64,000 nt of DNA from Streptomyces aurantiacus (GCF_027107535.1 NZ_CP114283.1:248001-312000); one strand, 5' to 3'; counted from the first letter of the stretch, positions 47,147 to 56,448 are shown. Made by a program: numbers and translations. Notes: generated by a model from the letters alone, not told the origin.

Positions 47147-47674
47147 GTGAGCATCGACCCGTCCTCGATTCCGAACTTCGGGGGCCAGCCAGAGCCGAAC
47201 CCCGGCGGACCGGCGGGCCCCGTCGTCCCGGATCAGGACCTTGTGAAGCAGCTCCTGGACCAGATGGAGCTGAAGTACGTCCTCGACGACGAGGGCGACC
47301 TCGCGGCGCCGTGGGAGCAGTTCCGTACGTACTTCATGTTCCGTGGCGAGGGTGACCAGCAGGTCTTCTCGGTGCGGACGTTCTACGACCGGCCGCACCA
47401 GATCGAGGAGAAGCCCCAGCTTCTCGAGTCCATCGACGACTGGAACCGCCGCACGCTGTGGCCCAAGGTCTACAGCCACACGCACGACGACGGCACGGTC
47501 CGCCTGATCGGCGAGGCACAGATGCTGATCGGCACGGGCGTCAGCCTGGAGCACTTCGTGTCGTCGACGGTCAGCTGGGTGCGGGCCGCCATCGAGTTCG
47601 ACAAGTGGCTCGTCGAGCAGCTCGGCCTGGAGCAGGAGATCGACGAGGCCGAGAAGCCCGAAGAGGACGAGTAG
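47147..47674 (+). CDS. YbjN-domain protein
   Basis: The 175-aa protein has a proline-rich N-terminus and a YbjN/type III chaperone-like core (LLDQMELKYVLDDEGDLAAP; RTFYDRPHQIEEKPQLLESI; DDWNRRTLWPKVYSHT; GVSLEHFVSSTVSWVRAAIE). Such proteins are cytoplasmic and probably act as stabilising partners; the exact role is unknown. GTG start with AAGGGA. Confidence 0.88.
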   Translation: MSIDPSSIPNFGGQPEPNPGGPAGPVVPDQDLVKQLLDQMELKYVLDDEGDLAAPWEQFRTYFMFRGEGDQQVFSVRTFYDRPHQIEEKPQLLESIDDWNRRTLWPKVYSHTHDDGTVRLIGEAQMLIGTGVSLEHFVSSTVSWVRAAIEFDKWLVEQLGLEQEIDEAEKPEEDE

Positions 47675-47733
47675 TCCTCACGCGGACACCACCCCGCGGC
47701 GCACAGCACCGCAGGGCACTGCCTCGCGCAGGC

Positions 47734-48927
47734 TCACAGCGGCTTGTGGGCGAGCACGACCAGATACGCCCCGTACGCGAACGAGAGCCCGGCCAGGGCG
47801 CCGACCACCAGGGTCGCGTGCCACGGCCGGGCTCTCGCCGTCCGTACCAGCGCGCACGCCAGGGGCAGCAGCAGCGGGAACGCCGGCAGCAGGAAGCGCG
47901 GCTTGCACTCGAAGAACCCGGCGCCGCCGACCGCGACGAGCAGCAGCACACCTGCGTAGACCAGCAGCGGCAGCGGCGCGCGGTCCGCGATCAGCAGCCC
48001 GTACAGCAGCAGTGCCGCCGCCACGACCACCATCGACATGGGGAAGACGAGCCGGTCGCCGTCCAGGAGCAGGTGTTTGACGAAGCGCAGCGCGCCCAGG
48101 CCGAAGTCGAAGCGCGAGCCCCACAGCCGCTGCACCTCGAAGTACCCGCCGAGCAGGTCGCCCTGCCGCCGCCCCACCCACAGCACGTACGCCGTCCAGC
48201 CGAGCGGTGCGAGCGCCGCGCCCGTCCACAGCCTGTGGGTAACTTTTCCGCGCCGCCGGACCAGCTCGTACGCCGCCGCCACGAGCACCGCGGCCGCCAC
48301 CGCGAACCCGTTCGGCCGAGCCAGTCCCGCGCCCGCCGCGAGGGCGCCCGCCCACACCCAGCGGCCGGTGAGGACGGCGTACAGGGACCATGCGGCGAAG
48401 GCGGTCAGCACCGGTTCCGTGTACGCCATCGACAGCACGACGGAGTGCGGCATCAGGCCCCACAGGAGCACCAGGGCGGTGGCGACGGCCCGGTCGTGCA
48501 GCCGGGCCCCGATCGCGTAGATCCCGCAGGCGGCGACCCCCGCGGCCGTCCAGGAGACCAGCAGGCCCGCGCCGGGACCGCTGAGCGGGGTCAGCTCGGT
48601 GACGGACCGGAGCAGCCCCGGGTAGAGCGGGAAGAACGCCAGGTCGCTGTGGACGACGGTGGGGTGGTAGTGGAAGGTGCGCCCGTAGCCGTCTCCGGCG
48701 ATCCGCAGGTACCAGAGGGAGTCCCAGGACCGCCCGAGCAGGAGGACCGGATGCCCGCCGGTCGCCCAGGCGGTCATGGCCACGGCCGTGACGCCCAGCA
48801 GCCGGACGGCCATGAAGAGCCCGAGGGCCGTGCCCATCGTCGCGGCCAGCGGTGGGCGAGGACGGGCGCGGCCCCCGGAGGCGGGCGGCGTGACGGTGGG
48901 GGCTGTGAGGGTACGCGCGAGGGTCAC
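47734..48927 (-). CDS. Membrane mannosyltransferase-like protein (PIG-V/GT-C type)
   Basis: The 397-aa polytopic protein (about 10 helices) resembles PIG-V-type GT-C glycosyltransferases: the WDSLWYLRIAGDGYG motif in the first external loop, then FFPLYPGLLR and SMAYTEPVLTAFAAWSLYAV. It probably transfers a sugar from a polyprenyl donor on the outer face. Start GTG at 48927; the longer frame from 49035 lacks a membrane start. Convergent with the YbjN gene. Confidence 0.85.
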   Translation of the reverse strand: MTLARTLTAPTVTPPASGGRARPRPPLAATMGTALGLFMAVRLLGVTAVAMTAWATGGHPVLLLGRSWDSLWYLRIAGDGYGRTFHYHPTVVHSDLAFFPLYPGLLRSVTELTPLSGPGAGLLVSWTAAGVAACGIYAIGARLHDRAVATALVLLWGLMPHSVVLSMAYTEPVLTAFAAWSLYAVLTGRWVWAGALAAGAGLARPNGFAVAAAVLVAAAYELVRRRGKVTHRLWTGAALAPLGWTAYVLWVGRRQGDLLGGYFEVQRLWGSRFDFGLGALRFVKHLLLDGDRLVFPMSMVVVAAALLLYGLLIADRAPLPLLVYAGVLLLVAVGGAGFFECKPRFLLPAFPLLLPLACALVRTARARPWHATLVVGALAGLSFAYGAYLVVLAHKPL

Positions 48928-49075
48928 ACCCGAAGATTGCGGGCAATGTGTGCCATTTGCGAGTAGCGCGCGGCCGAGTGGGTCCGGATTCCACCGGTTT
49001 TCCGCCACTGCGGCGCGTCGCCGTGACAGCGGCACGCCTCACCCGTTTCCCCCGGCCGGCCCACCGGGGCCCACC

Positions 49076-50284
49076 TCACCCGGCGAGTGTCTTGAGGCGC
49101 TTCACGGCCTCCTCCAGCACTCCCGTCTGTTTGCAGAACGCGAACCGGACGAAGGGCGCCCCGGCCTGCCGGTGGTCGTAGAAGACCGCGTTCGGGATCG
49201 CGACGACCCCGGCGCGCTCCGGCAGGGCCCGGCAGAACGCGAAGCCGTCGCTCTCGCCGAGCGGCCGGACGTCGGTGGTGACGAAGTAGGTCCCGGCCGG
49301 CTCGAACACCGCGAAGCCCGCCTCCGCGAGGCCCGTGCTCAGCAGGTCCCGCTTGGCGTGCATGTCCGCGCGGAACGCCTCGAAGTACGTGTCGGGCAGC
49401 GCCAGCGCCTCGGCGACCGCGTACTGGAAGGGCCCCGAGGCCACATACGTCAGGTACTGCTTCGCCGAGCGCACCGCCGTCACCAGGTCCGGCGCGGCCG
49501 TCACCCAGCCGACCTTCCAGCCGGTGAACGAGAAGGTCTTGCCCGCGCTCCCGATGGTGACCGTACGGCCGCGCATGCCGGGCAGTGTCGCGAGCGGGAT
49601 GTGCTCGGCCGCGTCGAAGACCAGGTGCTCGTAGACCTCGTCGGTGACCACCAGCAGGTCCCGCTCGACGGCCAGCTCGGCAATCGCCGTGAGCTCCTCG
49701 CGGGTCAGGACCGTGCCGGTCGGGTTGTGCGGGGTGTTGATCAGCAGCAGCCGGGTGTTGTCCGTGACCGCGTCGCGCAGCTCGTCCAGGTCCAGGCGGA
49801 AGCGCCGGTGCACGGCCCCGTCGCGGGTCTCCTCGTGCGGCCGCAGGGTGACCGGCACGCGGGTGCCGCCCGCCATCGCGATGCAGGCCGCGTACGAGTC
49901 GTAGTACGGCTCCAGGGCGATCACCTCGTCGCCGGGCTCCACCAGGGCGAGCAGGGTGGCCGCGATGGCCTCGGTCGCGCCCGCCGTGACCAGGACCTCC
50001 GTGCCGGGGTCGTACGTCAGGCCGTACCGGCGCTCCTGGTGCGCGGCGATCGCCGTACGCAGCTCGGGGACGCCGGGGCCGGGCGGGTACTGGTTGCCGC
50101 GGCCGTCGCGCAGCGCCCGTACGGCGGCCTCCCGGATCTCCTCGGGGCCGTCCGTGTCGGGGAAGCCCTGGCCGAGGTTGATCGCGCCGGTGCTCAGGGC
50201 GAGGGCCGACATCTCGGCGAAGATCGTCGTGCCGAACTCGGCGAGGTGGCGGTTCAGGAGAGGGCGGCGTGCGCTGGAGGTCAT
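49076..50284 (-). CDS. PLP-dependent aminotransferase (class I/II)
   Basis: The 402-aa enzyme has the fold-type I features: FGTTIFAEMSALALSTGAIN and LGQGFPDTDGP at the start, NTPHNPTGTVLT in the centre and the PLP lysine in IGSAGKTFSFTGWKVGW. It is closest to the methionine/kynurenine aminotransferase subgroup (YbdL-like). A link to the kyn genes 10 kb away is possible but unproven. Alternative start ATG at 50293 adds three residues. Confidence 0.92.
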   Translation of the reverse strand: MTSSARRPLLNRHLAEFGTTIFAEMSALALSTGAINLGQGFPDTDGPEEIREAAVRALRDGRGNQYPPGPGVPELRTAIAAHQERRYGLTYDPGTEVLVTAGATEAIAATLLALVEPGDEVIALEPYYDSYAACIAMAGGTRVPVTLRPHEETRDGAVHRRFRLDLDELRDAVTDNTRLLLINTPHNPTGTVLTREELTAIAELAVERDLLVVTDEVYEHLVFDAAEHIPLATLPGMRGRTVTIGSAGKTFSFTGWKVGWVTAAPDLVTAVRSAKQYLTYVASGPFQYAVAEALALPDTYFEAFRADMHAKRDLLSTGLAEAGFAVFEPAGTYFVTTDVRPLGESDGFAFCRALPERAGVVAIPNAVFYDHRQAGAPFVRFAFCKQTGVLEEAVKRLKTLAG

Positions 50285-50466
50285 GGCGGCCATCCTGCGC
50301 TCAACCTCTGGAGTTGCTCAACTCTGCTTTGGCCGGTGAGCCGAAGGGGCATCCCCCTGTCACGCAGGAAGCACACGTGGGAGTACGGCAGGAAACACAG
50401 CAGAAAACAGGCGAGAAGCAGAGCCCACGGGGGGCCGCTTCGGGGGAACGGAAGGAGGGTGGCGCC

Positions 50467-50697
50467 ATGTTCATAGGCATCATCCTGGCGGTGTTCGTTG
50501 TGGTGGTCGTCGTGGGCCTCGTGTCCGCCGGCAGGAGGGGCAGCAGAAGGCGTTCGCGGCGGCCCGCGCACAGCTGGTGGGCAGGCGGCTCGGGCGGGGG
50601 CGGCGGCGTCGGCTGTTCGTCGGGGAGTTCCTCGTCGTGCGGCGGCGGGTCGTCCTGCGGGGGCGGCGGCGGGGGCGGATGCGGCGGAGGCAGCTGA
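50467..50697 (+). CDS. Small membrane protein with Gly/Cys-rich tail
   Basis: The 76-aa protein has a single transmembrane helix (FIGIILAVFVVVVVVGLVSA), a basic RRGSRRRSRR stretch, then a Gly/Ser/Cys-rich tail (SSSSCGGGSSCGGGGGGGCG) with four Cys. A GGAGG site precedes the ATG. The tail could bind metal or form cross-links. Similar short proteins occur in many Streptomyces; the function is unknown. Confidence 0.75.
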   Translation: MFIGIILAVFVVVVVVGLVSAGRRGSRRRSRRPAHSWWAGGSGGGGGVGCSSGSSSSCGGGSSCGGGGGGGCGGGS

Positions 50698-51171
50698 CAC
50701 GGGGCAGCTGAGCTCCGGACGGAGGAACCGTGTCCGGACCGTCCGGCACCACGAGCGCCCGCCGGGGCCGTCCCCCGGCGGGCGCTTCGCCGTCGACGGG
50801 CCCGGTGGGTCCGGTGGGTCCGGTGGGGTCCGTCGAAGGGCTTCGGCGAGTCCTGCGCGCGGTCCCGGGGGCGTGCGCAGGCGTGCGGGGGCGGTGAGCG
50901 TCGGCGGGTGACGGGGGCGTGAAGGCGCACGTGTGAGCTAAGGGCGCACCTTCTGGTTGAACAGTTGAGCTGTGGAGCCCTCGGGGGGATGGAAACCCTC
51001 CGAAGTTGGGTAAAAACGCTGTGGCGGACGCGCCGTTCATGATTCCCTCGTTATCGCCGACGCAGACCCCGGAACATCTCTCTGACCTGGCCGACCGGGC
51101 CCAGCCCCCGCCCGGCGCCGACCGGGGTGCGACGGATCGACCCCCACCCTTGCGTGCAGCGGAGCCGACCC
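50698..51171. other. Intergenic region with a terminator and a simple repeat
   Basis: The 474 bp between the Gly/Cys-rich membrane protein and DUF2617 hold no convincing gene. They contain a terminator (50755-50785), a short tandem ggtgggtcc run near 50800-50828 and, presumably, the DUF2617 promoter in the AT-richer part around 50940-51030. Confidence 0.6.
50755..50785 (+). terminator. Terminator of the small membrane protein gene
   Basis: A perfect 13-bp stem (GCGCCCGCCGGGG at 50755-50767 with 50773-50785) and a 5-base loop, 58 bp after the stop. Confidence 0.8.
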
Positions 51172-51690
51172 ATGCTCACGACCCTCAACACCGCCTACAC
51201 CGACACGCGCGCGGCCGACCTCGCCTGGGCACTCGGACGCGAACCGCTGCCCGCGCTCGCCACACTCGACCTCGAACTCGCGGACGCGAAGCTCCAGTTG
51301 CGCCTGCTCGGAGCGTCCCACCAGGTGCTCCTGGAGGAGGACCGGGGCATCTGCTCGGAGACCGTCGCCTGCATCGCCGGAAGCAGCACGGCGCTGCCTC
51401 TCGGTGTCGCCAAGCGGGTGGGCGACTGGGAGTACGAGTTCGCGGCGCGCGTGGAGACGCTGTCGCGCGGCTCCTTCGCGGGCCGGGCCCAGGAGTTGCT
51501 CGCCCTCGTCTCCGACCATCCGAACGGTCTGGCGGGGGTCTTCCCCGGCAGCCCCCACGCCTTCACCGCGATGCTCGCGCAACAACACGAGGGCCAGGTG
51601 CACTGGCGCACCTGGCACGCCTATCCCCAGGACGGCCAACTGGTCGCCACCCGCACGAGGGTGGGGGTACGCATCCCGGCCCCCCTCTGA
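51172..51690 (+). CDS. DUF2617 family protein
   Basis: The 172-aa soluble protein (TAYTDTRAADLAWALGREPL; LELRLLGASHQVLLEE-type core; HEGQVHWRTWHAYPQDGQLV near the end) matches the actinobacterial DUF2617 group, which is commonly encoded directly before a membrane spermidine-synthase-like gene, as here. Function unknown. The ATG at 51172 has GGAG upstream. Confidence 0.85.
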   Translation: MLTTLNTAYTDTRAADLAWALGREPLPALATLDLELADAKLQLRLLGASHQVLLEEDRGICSETVACIAGSSTALPLGVAKRVGDWEYEFAARVETLSRGSFAGRAQELLALVSDHPNGLAGVFPGSPHAFTAMLAQQHEGQVHWRTWHAYPQDGQLVATRTRVGVRIPAPL

Positions 51691-51804
51691 CCCGAAGAGC
51701 CGCTCACGGCGCGTGCGGGGCCTGGCCAAAGTATGCGTAGAGGCCGCACTTTCCACACGTGTGGGTGACAGGACGCAGTGGAGCGGTGACGTAGCGTTCC
51801 CTGG

Positions 51805-53418
51805 GTGATCGAGCCGCACGCCCCCGCCCCGCCCGACACGGCCCCGCCGCCCCGGGGTGGTCCGGGCCCGGCGCGCCTGCCGGTCAGGCCGGCCACCGGC
51901 CGGTTCCTCGTCCTCACCGGCGTCTTCGTCTGCGCGGCCTGCGGACTCGTCTACGAACTCGAATTGGTCGCCCTCGCCTCGTACTTGATCGGCGACTCCG
52001 TCACCCAGGCCTCCGTCGTCCTGTCCGTCATGGTCTTCGCGATGGGCATCGGCTCGCTCCTCGCCAAACGCCTGCGCTGTCGCGCCGCGGCCGGTTTCGG
52101 CGCCGTCGAGGCCCTGCTCGCCCTGGTCGGCGGCTGCAGCGCGATGGCTCTGTACGCGGTCTTCGCCTGGACCGGGGACTGGGGCGGCGCCTGGGCGGGC
52201 GGCTCCAGTTACGTCCTCGTCGCCTTCTCCCTCGCCATCGGCCTGCTCATCGGCGCCGAAGTCCCCCTGCTGATGGAGCTGATCCAGCGCGTCCGCAGAC
52301 AGGACGCGGGCGGCGCGGTGGCCGACCTGTTCGCCGCGGACTACGTGGGCGCCCTGGCCGGCGGACTCGCGTTCCCCTTCCTTCTGCTGCCCCTGCTCGG
52401 GCAGTTGACCGCGACGCTGATCACCGGCATGGTCAACGCGATCGCGGGCGGCGCACTCGTCCTCGGCCTGTTCCGGCAGGACCTGACGCGGCGCGGCCGC
52501 CGCCTGCTGATCGTCGCCAACCTCCTCGTGCTCGCGGTGCTCGCGTCGGCCGCCGTCCTCGTCGACGACTTCGAGCGGGCCGCGCGGCACGCGGTCTACG
52601 GCAGGGACGTACGCGTGGCGACGCACACCGACGTCCAGGAGGTCGTCCTCACCGGCGACGAGCACGGCCGACGGCTCGACCTCTTCCTCGACGGACACCT
52701 CCGGATCAGCGGCAGCGACGAGCGCCGCTACCACGAAGCACTCGTCCACCCCGCGATGAACGGCCGGCACGCGCGCGTGCTCGTCCTCGGCGGCGGCGAC
52801 GGACTCGCCCTGCGCGAGGTGCTGCGGCACCGGGGCGTACGGCACGTCGACGTCGTGGAACTCGACGCGGAGTTCGTGAAGCTGGCGCGCACCGATCCCG
52901 CGCTGTCCGCGCTGAACGGGCACGCGTACCGGGACCCGCGGGTGCGCGTCGTCACCGAGGACGCCTTCGGCTGGCTGCGGCAGGCCCCGCGGGACGCGTA
53001 CGACGTGGTGGTCTCCGACCTGCCGGACCCCGGCAACACGTCCAGCACGAAGCTGTACTCGCAGGAGTTCTACGGACTGGCCCGCGGGGTCCTCGCGGAC
53101 GGCGGGCGGCTCGTCGTGCACGCCGGTCCCGTGGCGTCACGGCCGCGGGCCTTCTGGACCGTCGACACGACGGTCCGGGCGGCCGGGCTGCGGACCGTGC
53201 CGTACTCCGTCGGCGGCCGCGACACCGACACGGCGGGCGGGTCGCGGATCCCGCACGACTGGGGGTACGTGCTCGCGTCGCGCACGCGGCCCCACCTGCG
53301 GACGGCGCAGGGCGCTCCGGGTGTGCCGTCCCTCCAGGCGGGCGTCCGGGCGGTGGAGCGCACCCGGCGCACGGGCCTCCCGCCCTCCACGCTCGTACAT
53401 CCGCGGTACGCCGACTGA
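51805..53418 (+). CDS. Membrane-integrated spermidine-synthase-like protein
   Basis: The 537-aa protein has about seven N-terminal transmembrane helices (residues 30-255: [20 protein letters not shown] and others) and a C-terminal spermidine synthase/methyltransferase-like domain ([40 protein letters not shown]). This arrangement is common in actinobacteria; whether it makes polyamines is uncertain. The GTG start lies 7 bp after a TAGCGT -10-like box at 51792-51797, so the transcript may be leaderless. Confidence 0.9.
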   Translation: MIEPHAPAPPDTAPPPRGGPGPARLPVRPATGRFLVLTGVFVCAACGLVYELELVALASYLIGDSVTQASVVLSVMVFAMGIGSLLAKRLRCRAAAGFGAVEALLALVGGCSAMALYAVFAWTGDWGGAWAGGSSYVLVAFSLAIGLLIGAEVPLLMELIQRVRRQDAGGAVADLFAADYVGALAGGLAFPFLLLPLLGQLTATLITGMVNAIAGGALVLGLFRQDLTRRGRRLLIVANLLVLAVLASAAVLVDDFERAARHAVYGRDVRVATHTDVQEVVLTGDEHGRRLDLFLDGHLRISGSDERRYHEALVHPAMNGRHARVLVLGGGDGLALREVLRHRGVRHVDVVELDAEFVKLARTDPALSALNGHAYRDPRVRVVTEDAFGWLRQAPRDAYDVVVSDLPDPGNTSSTKLYSQEFYGLARGVLADGGRLVVHAGPVASRPRAFWTVDTTVRAAGLRTVPYSVGGRDTDTAGGSRIPHDWGYVLASRTRPHLRTAQGAPGVPSLQAGVRAVERTRRTGLPPSTLVHPRYAD

Positions 53419-53496
53419 GTCCGTCTGCGCGCGGATCCGGGGGAATCCCTTCATGTCCGGGTGCGGTACGGGTGGGGCTGGGTAGGCTCGGCCGAC

Positions 53497-54501
53497 ATGG
53501 AGCATGAGGTGTTCGTTCCGGTTTCCGTCGAGCGTCTGCGCGAGGCTCTCGCCGATCCCGCGAGGGTGGCGCGGGCGCTGCCCGGCCTCCACCAGGACGC
53601 GGGGACGGCGCCCGTCTCAGGCCGTCTGAAGGTGCGCATCGGCAGCCACAGCATCACGTACCGCGGGACGCTCGGCGTCTCTCCGCGCGACGACGGGTCG
53701 TACTCCGTCGAGGCCGACGCCACGGAGGCCCGCGGCACCGGTTCGGTGAAGCTCGCCCTCACCCTGGCGCTCCGCCCGGCGGAGGACGGCTCGACCCTCA
53801 CCTTCACCGGTACGGTCTCGGCGGACGGCCGCGTCACCGAACTGCCGACGGACGAGGTGACCTCGGCGGCGACCCGTCTGCTGACCCGTTTCGCGGAACA
53901 CCTGGCTACGACGTCGACGTCGACACCGGGTACGACGGCGCCGGGGTCCGGGCCCACCGACACGAAGCCCCGGCAGCCCGAGGCGCCCTCACCTTCGAAG
54001 AGGCCTCCGGCGGAGGGCAAGGCTCAAGGTTCGGAAGAGCCCTCGCCCGCGGAGAAGCCCCAGGCTCCGGAAGAGACGCCTGCTGCGGGGGAGCCCTCGG
54101 CCTCGGCGGAGCCGGTGTCCGGGAAGGAACCCGTGTCTGCGGACGAGTCGGTGTCCGGGGACGAGCCCGAGTCCGCCGAGGAACGTGCCTCCGCCGACGA
54201 GACCGAGTTGCCGCCCTCGGCACCCGTCCCCTTCGCGGAAGGCGACTTCGAGGGCGGTTTCGAGGACGACGACGCCACTCTGCCGCCCGGGGCCCCGGCC
54301 GAAGCGGCGCACGCACGGCGCACGATGATCGGCCGCAGCGCGGAGGAGGTCGACCACGCGCCTCCGCGTGGCCGGTACGCCCCGGTGCCGGCGCCCGAGT
54401 CCTCGGGGACCGGGGTGGCCCTTCGCTGGGCGGCCCCCGCGGCGGCCTTCGTCGTGGCCTCGGCCATCGTCGTGGGCAGAGTCCTCCGCAAGCGCCGCTA
54501 G
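53497..54501 (+). CDS. CoxG/SRPBCC-domain protein with acidic linker and membrane anchor
   Basis: The 334-aa protein has an SRPBCC (CoxG-like) domain at 1-145 (EHEVFVPVSVERLREALADP; GSVKLALTLALRPAEDGSTL), a long Glu/Ser/Pro-rich disordered segment (150-285, with recurring SADE/SGDE units), and a C-terminal transmembrane helix (ALRWAAPAAAFVVASAIVVG) ending RKRR. So the SRPBCC domain is tethered by a long flexible acidic arm. CoxG proteins take part in carbon monoxide dehydrogenase maturation, but no cox genes are nearby, so the role is unclear. Confidence 0.85.
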   Translation: MEHEVFVPVSVERLREALADPARVARALPGLHQDAGTAPVSGRLKVRIGSHSITYRGTLGVSPRDDGSYSVEADATEARGTGSVKLALTLALRPAEDGSTLTFTGTVSADGRVTELPTDEVTSAATRLLTRFAEHLATTSTSTPGTTAPGSGPTDTKPRQPEAPSPSKRPPAEGKAQGSEEPSPAEKPQAPEETPAAGEPSASAEPVSGKEPVSADESVSGDEPESAEERASADETELPPSAPVPFAEGDFEGGFEDDDATLPPGAPAEAAHARRTMIGRSAEEVDHAPPRGRYAPVPAPESSGTGVALRWAAPAAAFVVASAIVVGRVLRKRR

Positions 54502-55021
54502 ACGCTCCGCTTTGGTGGGGCGGGGTGGGGAGGTGCCTCGGCTGCGGGCCGGTGGGGGCGGGCCGCGCAGTTGCCCGCGCCCCTGAAAGACGGGGCTGCG
54601 CCCCCGCCGGACACGCAACCGACCGACTGCCGCATCCCCCACCAGGGGCGCGAGGAACTGCACGCTCGGCCCGCGAGCAGCCCCGGCCGACCGACTGCCG
54701 CATCCTCCCACCAGGGGCGCGGGGAACTGCGCGCTCAACCATCGCCCACCCGCACGGGACAGGTGAGCGGAAGTCCACCAGGGGCGAGGGGAACTGCGCG
54801 ACCAGCCCACGCGCACCTGCGGCCGAGGCACGTCCCGAGCCGCCCGCATCTCGGGCCGGGGGGCACGTCCCGAGCCGCCGCATCCCGGGCCGGTGGGGCA
54901 CGCCCCGGGCTGCCCATCCCGGGCCGGTGGGGCACGTCCCGGGCCGCCCGTCCCGGGCCGGTGGGGCACGATCAGCCCCCTCCGGCCCCCACCCCACCCA
55001 CAACCCCGTAGGGTCGTGCGC
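54502..55021. repeat. Repeat-rich intergenic region
   Basis: 520 bp without a gene. It has one inverted and three direct copies of the ggggcgcggggaactgcgc element (54562-54588, 54641-54664, 54709-54735, 54775-54808), two of them in a duplicated unit of about 68 bp that starts with cgaccgactgccgcatc. A separate tandem array follows at 54823-54970. Together they make this the most repetitive spot of the window. Confidence 0.8.
54823..54970. repeat. Four 34-36-bp tandem repeats
   Basis: Consecutive variants of ggcacgtcccgagccgccgc followed by atcccgggccggtgg. Units are 34-36 bp and differ by a few substitutions. They end about 50 bp before the aldose-epimerase-like gene and may lie in its promoter. 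Confidence 0.8.
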
Positions 55022-55819
55022 GTGAGTAACGAAGACATCACGCTGACCGCCGGCAACGCGGAGGCGACCGTGCAGCCGGGCAACGGCGGACGGATCGGCG
55101 GACTGAGGATCGGCGGCGTCGAACTGCTGCGCCAGGGCGCGAAGTTCGGCTGCTTCCCCATGGTCCCGTGGTGCGGCCGCACCAGGGACGGTCACTTCCT
55201 GAACGGCGCCGTCCCCCACCAGCTCCCCCTCAACTCCCCACCGCACGCCATCCACGGCACCGCCCGCGACGGTTCCTGGCGCACGGCCCGCAGGAGCGGG
55301 AGCGAGGCCGTCATCACGTACGACCTCGTCGAACCGTGGCCGTACACCGGCCGCGTCACCCAGGCCGTCACGCTGACCGAGGACTTCCTGACGCTGACCA
55401 TGTCGGTGGAGACGTACGGCGACTCCTTCCCGGCGCAGATCGGCTGGCACCCCTGGTTCAACCGCAACCTCGGCGGCGAGGGCGCCCAGGACGCGCGCGT
55501 CGACTTCACCGCCGCCTGGCAGGAGGAGCGGGGCGACGACCACCTGCCGACCGGCCGCCGTATCGACCCGCGGCCGAGCCCGTGGGACGACTGCTTCGGG
55601 ATGCCCGACGGCGTCGACGTCACTCTCACCTGGCCCGGACAGCTGGAGCTGAACGTGACCAGCCGCGAGAAGTGGGTCGTCGTGTACGACGAGCAGGAGG
55701 CCGCGGTCTGCGTGGAACCGCAGACCGGCCCGCCCAACGGGCTCAACACCCTGCCCCGTCTGGTCACCCCGATCGAGCCCCTCGAAGCCGCCACCACCTG
55801 GACCTGGCGGCACCTCTGA
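55022..55819 (+). CDS. Aldose 1-epimerase-like protein
   Basis: The 265-aa protein matches the galactose mutarotase-like family (NGGRIGGLRIGGVELLRQGA; FPMVPWCGRTRDGHF; HAIHGTARDGSWR; IGWHPWFNRNLGG). Conserved His in HAIHG and in GWHPWF, and the Glu in VCVEPQTGPPNGLN, fit the catalytic set. The substrate is a hexose or phosphosugar. GTG start at 55022; 20 bp before pyrE, probably co-transcribed. Confidence 0.9.
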   Translation: MSNEDITLTAGNAEATVQPGNGGRIGGLRIGGVELLRQGAKFGCFPMVPWCGRTRDGHFLNGAVPHQLPLNSPPHAIHGTARDGSWRTARRSGSEAVITYDLVEPWPYTGRVTQAVTLTEDFLTLTMSVETYGDSFPAQIGWHPWFNRNLGGEGAQDARVDFTAAWQEERGDDHLPTGRRIDPRPSPWDDCFGMPDGVDVTLTWPGQLELNVTSREKWVVVYDEQEAAVCVEPQTGPPNGLNTLPRLVTPIEPLEAATTWTWRHL

Positions 55820-55839
55820 GCGCCTCTAAGCTGACACGC

Positions 55840-56412
55840 ATGAGCGACGTCAACGAAGCAGGACCGGCAGGCACACGCGGCGAGCTGCTGCAGCAGATCA
55901 AGGACAAGGCCGTGGTGCACGGCCGGGTGACCCTCTCCTCGGGTCTGGAGGCCGACTACTACGTCGACCTGCGGCGGATCACGCTGGACGGCGAGGCCGC
56001 CCCGCTGGTCGGCCAGGTACTGCTCGACCTGACGGCGGACCTGGACTTCGACGCGGTCGGCGGCCTCACCATGGGCGCCGACCCGGTGGCGGCGTCCATG
56101 CTGCACGCCGCTGCGACGCGCGGCCGGCGCCTCGACGCCTTCGTGGTCCGCAAGGCGGCGAAGGCGCACGGCCTGCAGCGGCGCGTGGAGGGCCCCGAGA
56201 TCCGCGGCCGCCGCGTCCTGGTGGTCGAGGACACCTCGACCACCGGTGGCTCCCCGCTCACCGCCGTCGAGGCCGTGCGGGAGGCCGGTGCGGAGGTCGT
56301 CGGCGTGGCGACCATCGTCGACCGCGCCACCGGCGCCGCGGAGAAGATCCAGGAAGGCGCCGGCGTCCCGTACCTCTTCGCGTACTCCAAGGACGAGCTG
56401 GGCCTCGACTGA
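55840..56412 (+). CDS. pyrE: Orotate phosphoribosyltransferase
   Basis: The 190-aa enzyme has the PRPP-binding signature (VLVVEDTSTTGGSPLTAVEA, residues about 127-146) and the orotate loop (KAAKAHGLQRRVEG). It makes orotidine monophosphate in pyrimidine synthesis. It follows the epimerase gene by 20 bp. Its last codon and stop lie in the first unit of a 14-bp tandem repeat. Confidence 0.97.
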   Translation: MSDVNEAGPAGTRGELLQQIKDKAVVHGRVTLSSGLEADYYVDLRRITLDGEAAPLVGQVLLDLTADLDFDAVGGLTMGADPVAASMLHAAATRGRRLDAFVVRKAAKAHGLQRRVEGPEIRGRRVLVVEDTSTTGGSPLTAVEAVREAGAEVVGVATIVDRATGAAEKIQEGAGVPYLFAYSKDELGLD

Positions 56413-56448
56413 ACCGGCCCGACTGAACCGGCCCGACTGAACCGGCCC
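56407..56448 (+). repeat. Three 14-bp tandem repeats starting in the pyrE stop codon
   Basis: GACTGAACCGGCCC is repeated exactly three times (56407, 56421, 56435). The first copy provides the last Asp codon and the TGA stop of pyrE; GACCGGGCC follows. A slippage-prone array. Confidence 0.9.

Noticed and set aside
54823..54970. A CRISPR array
   Set aside because: The units are directly adjacent with no unique spacers, they are diverged, and no cas genes are present.
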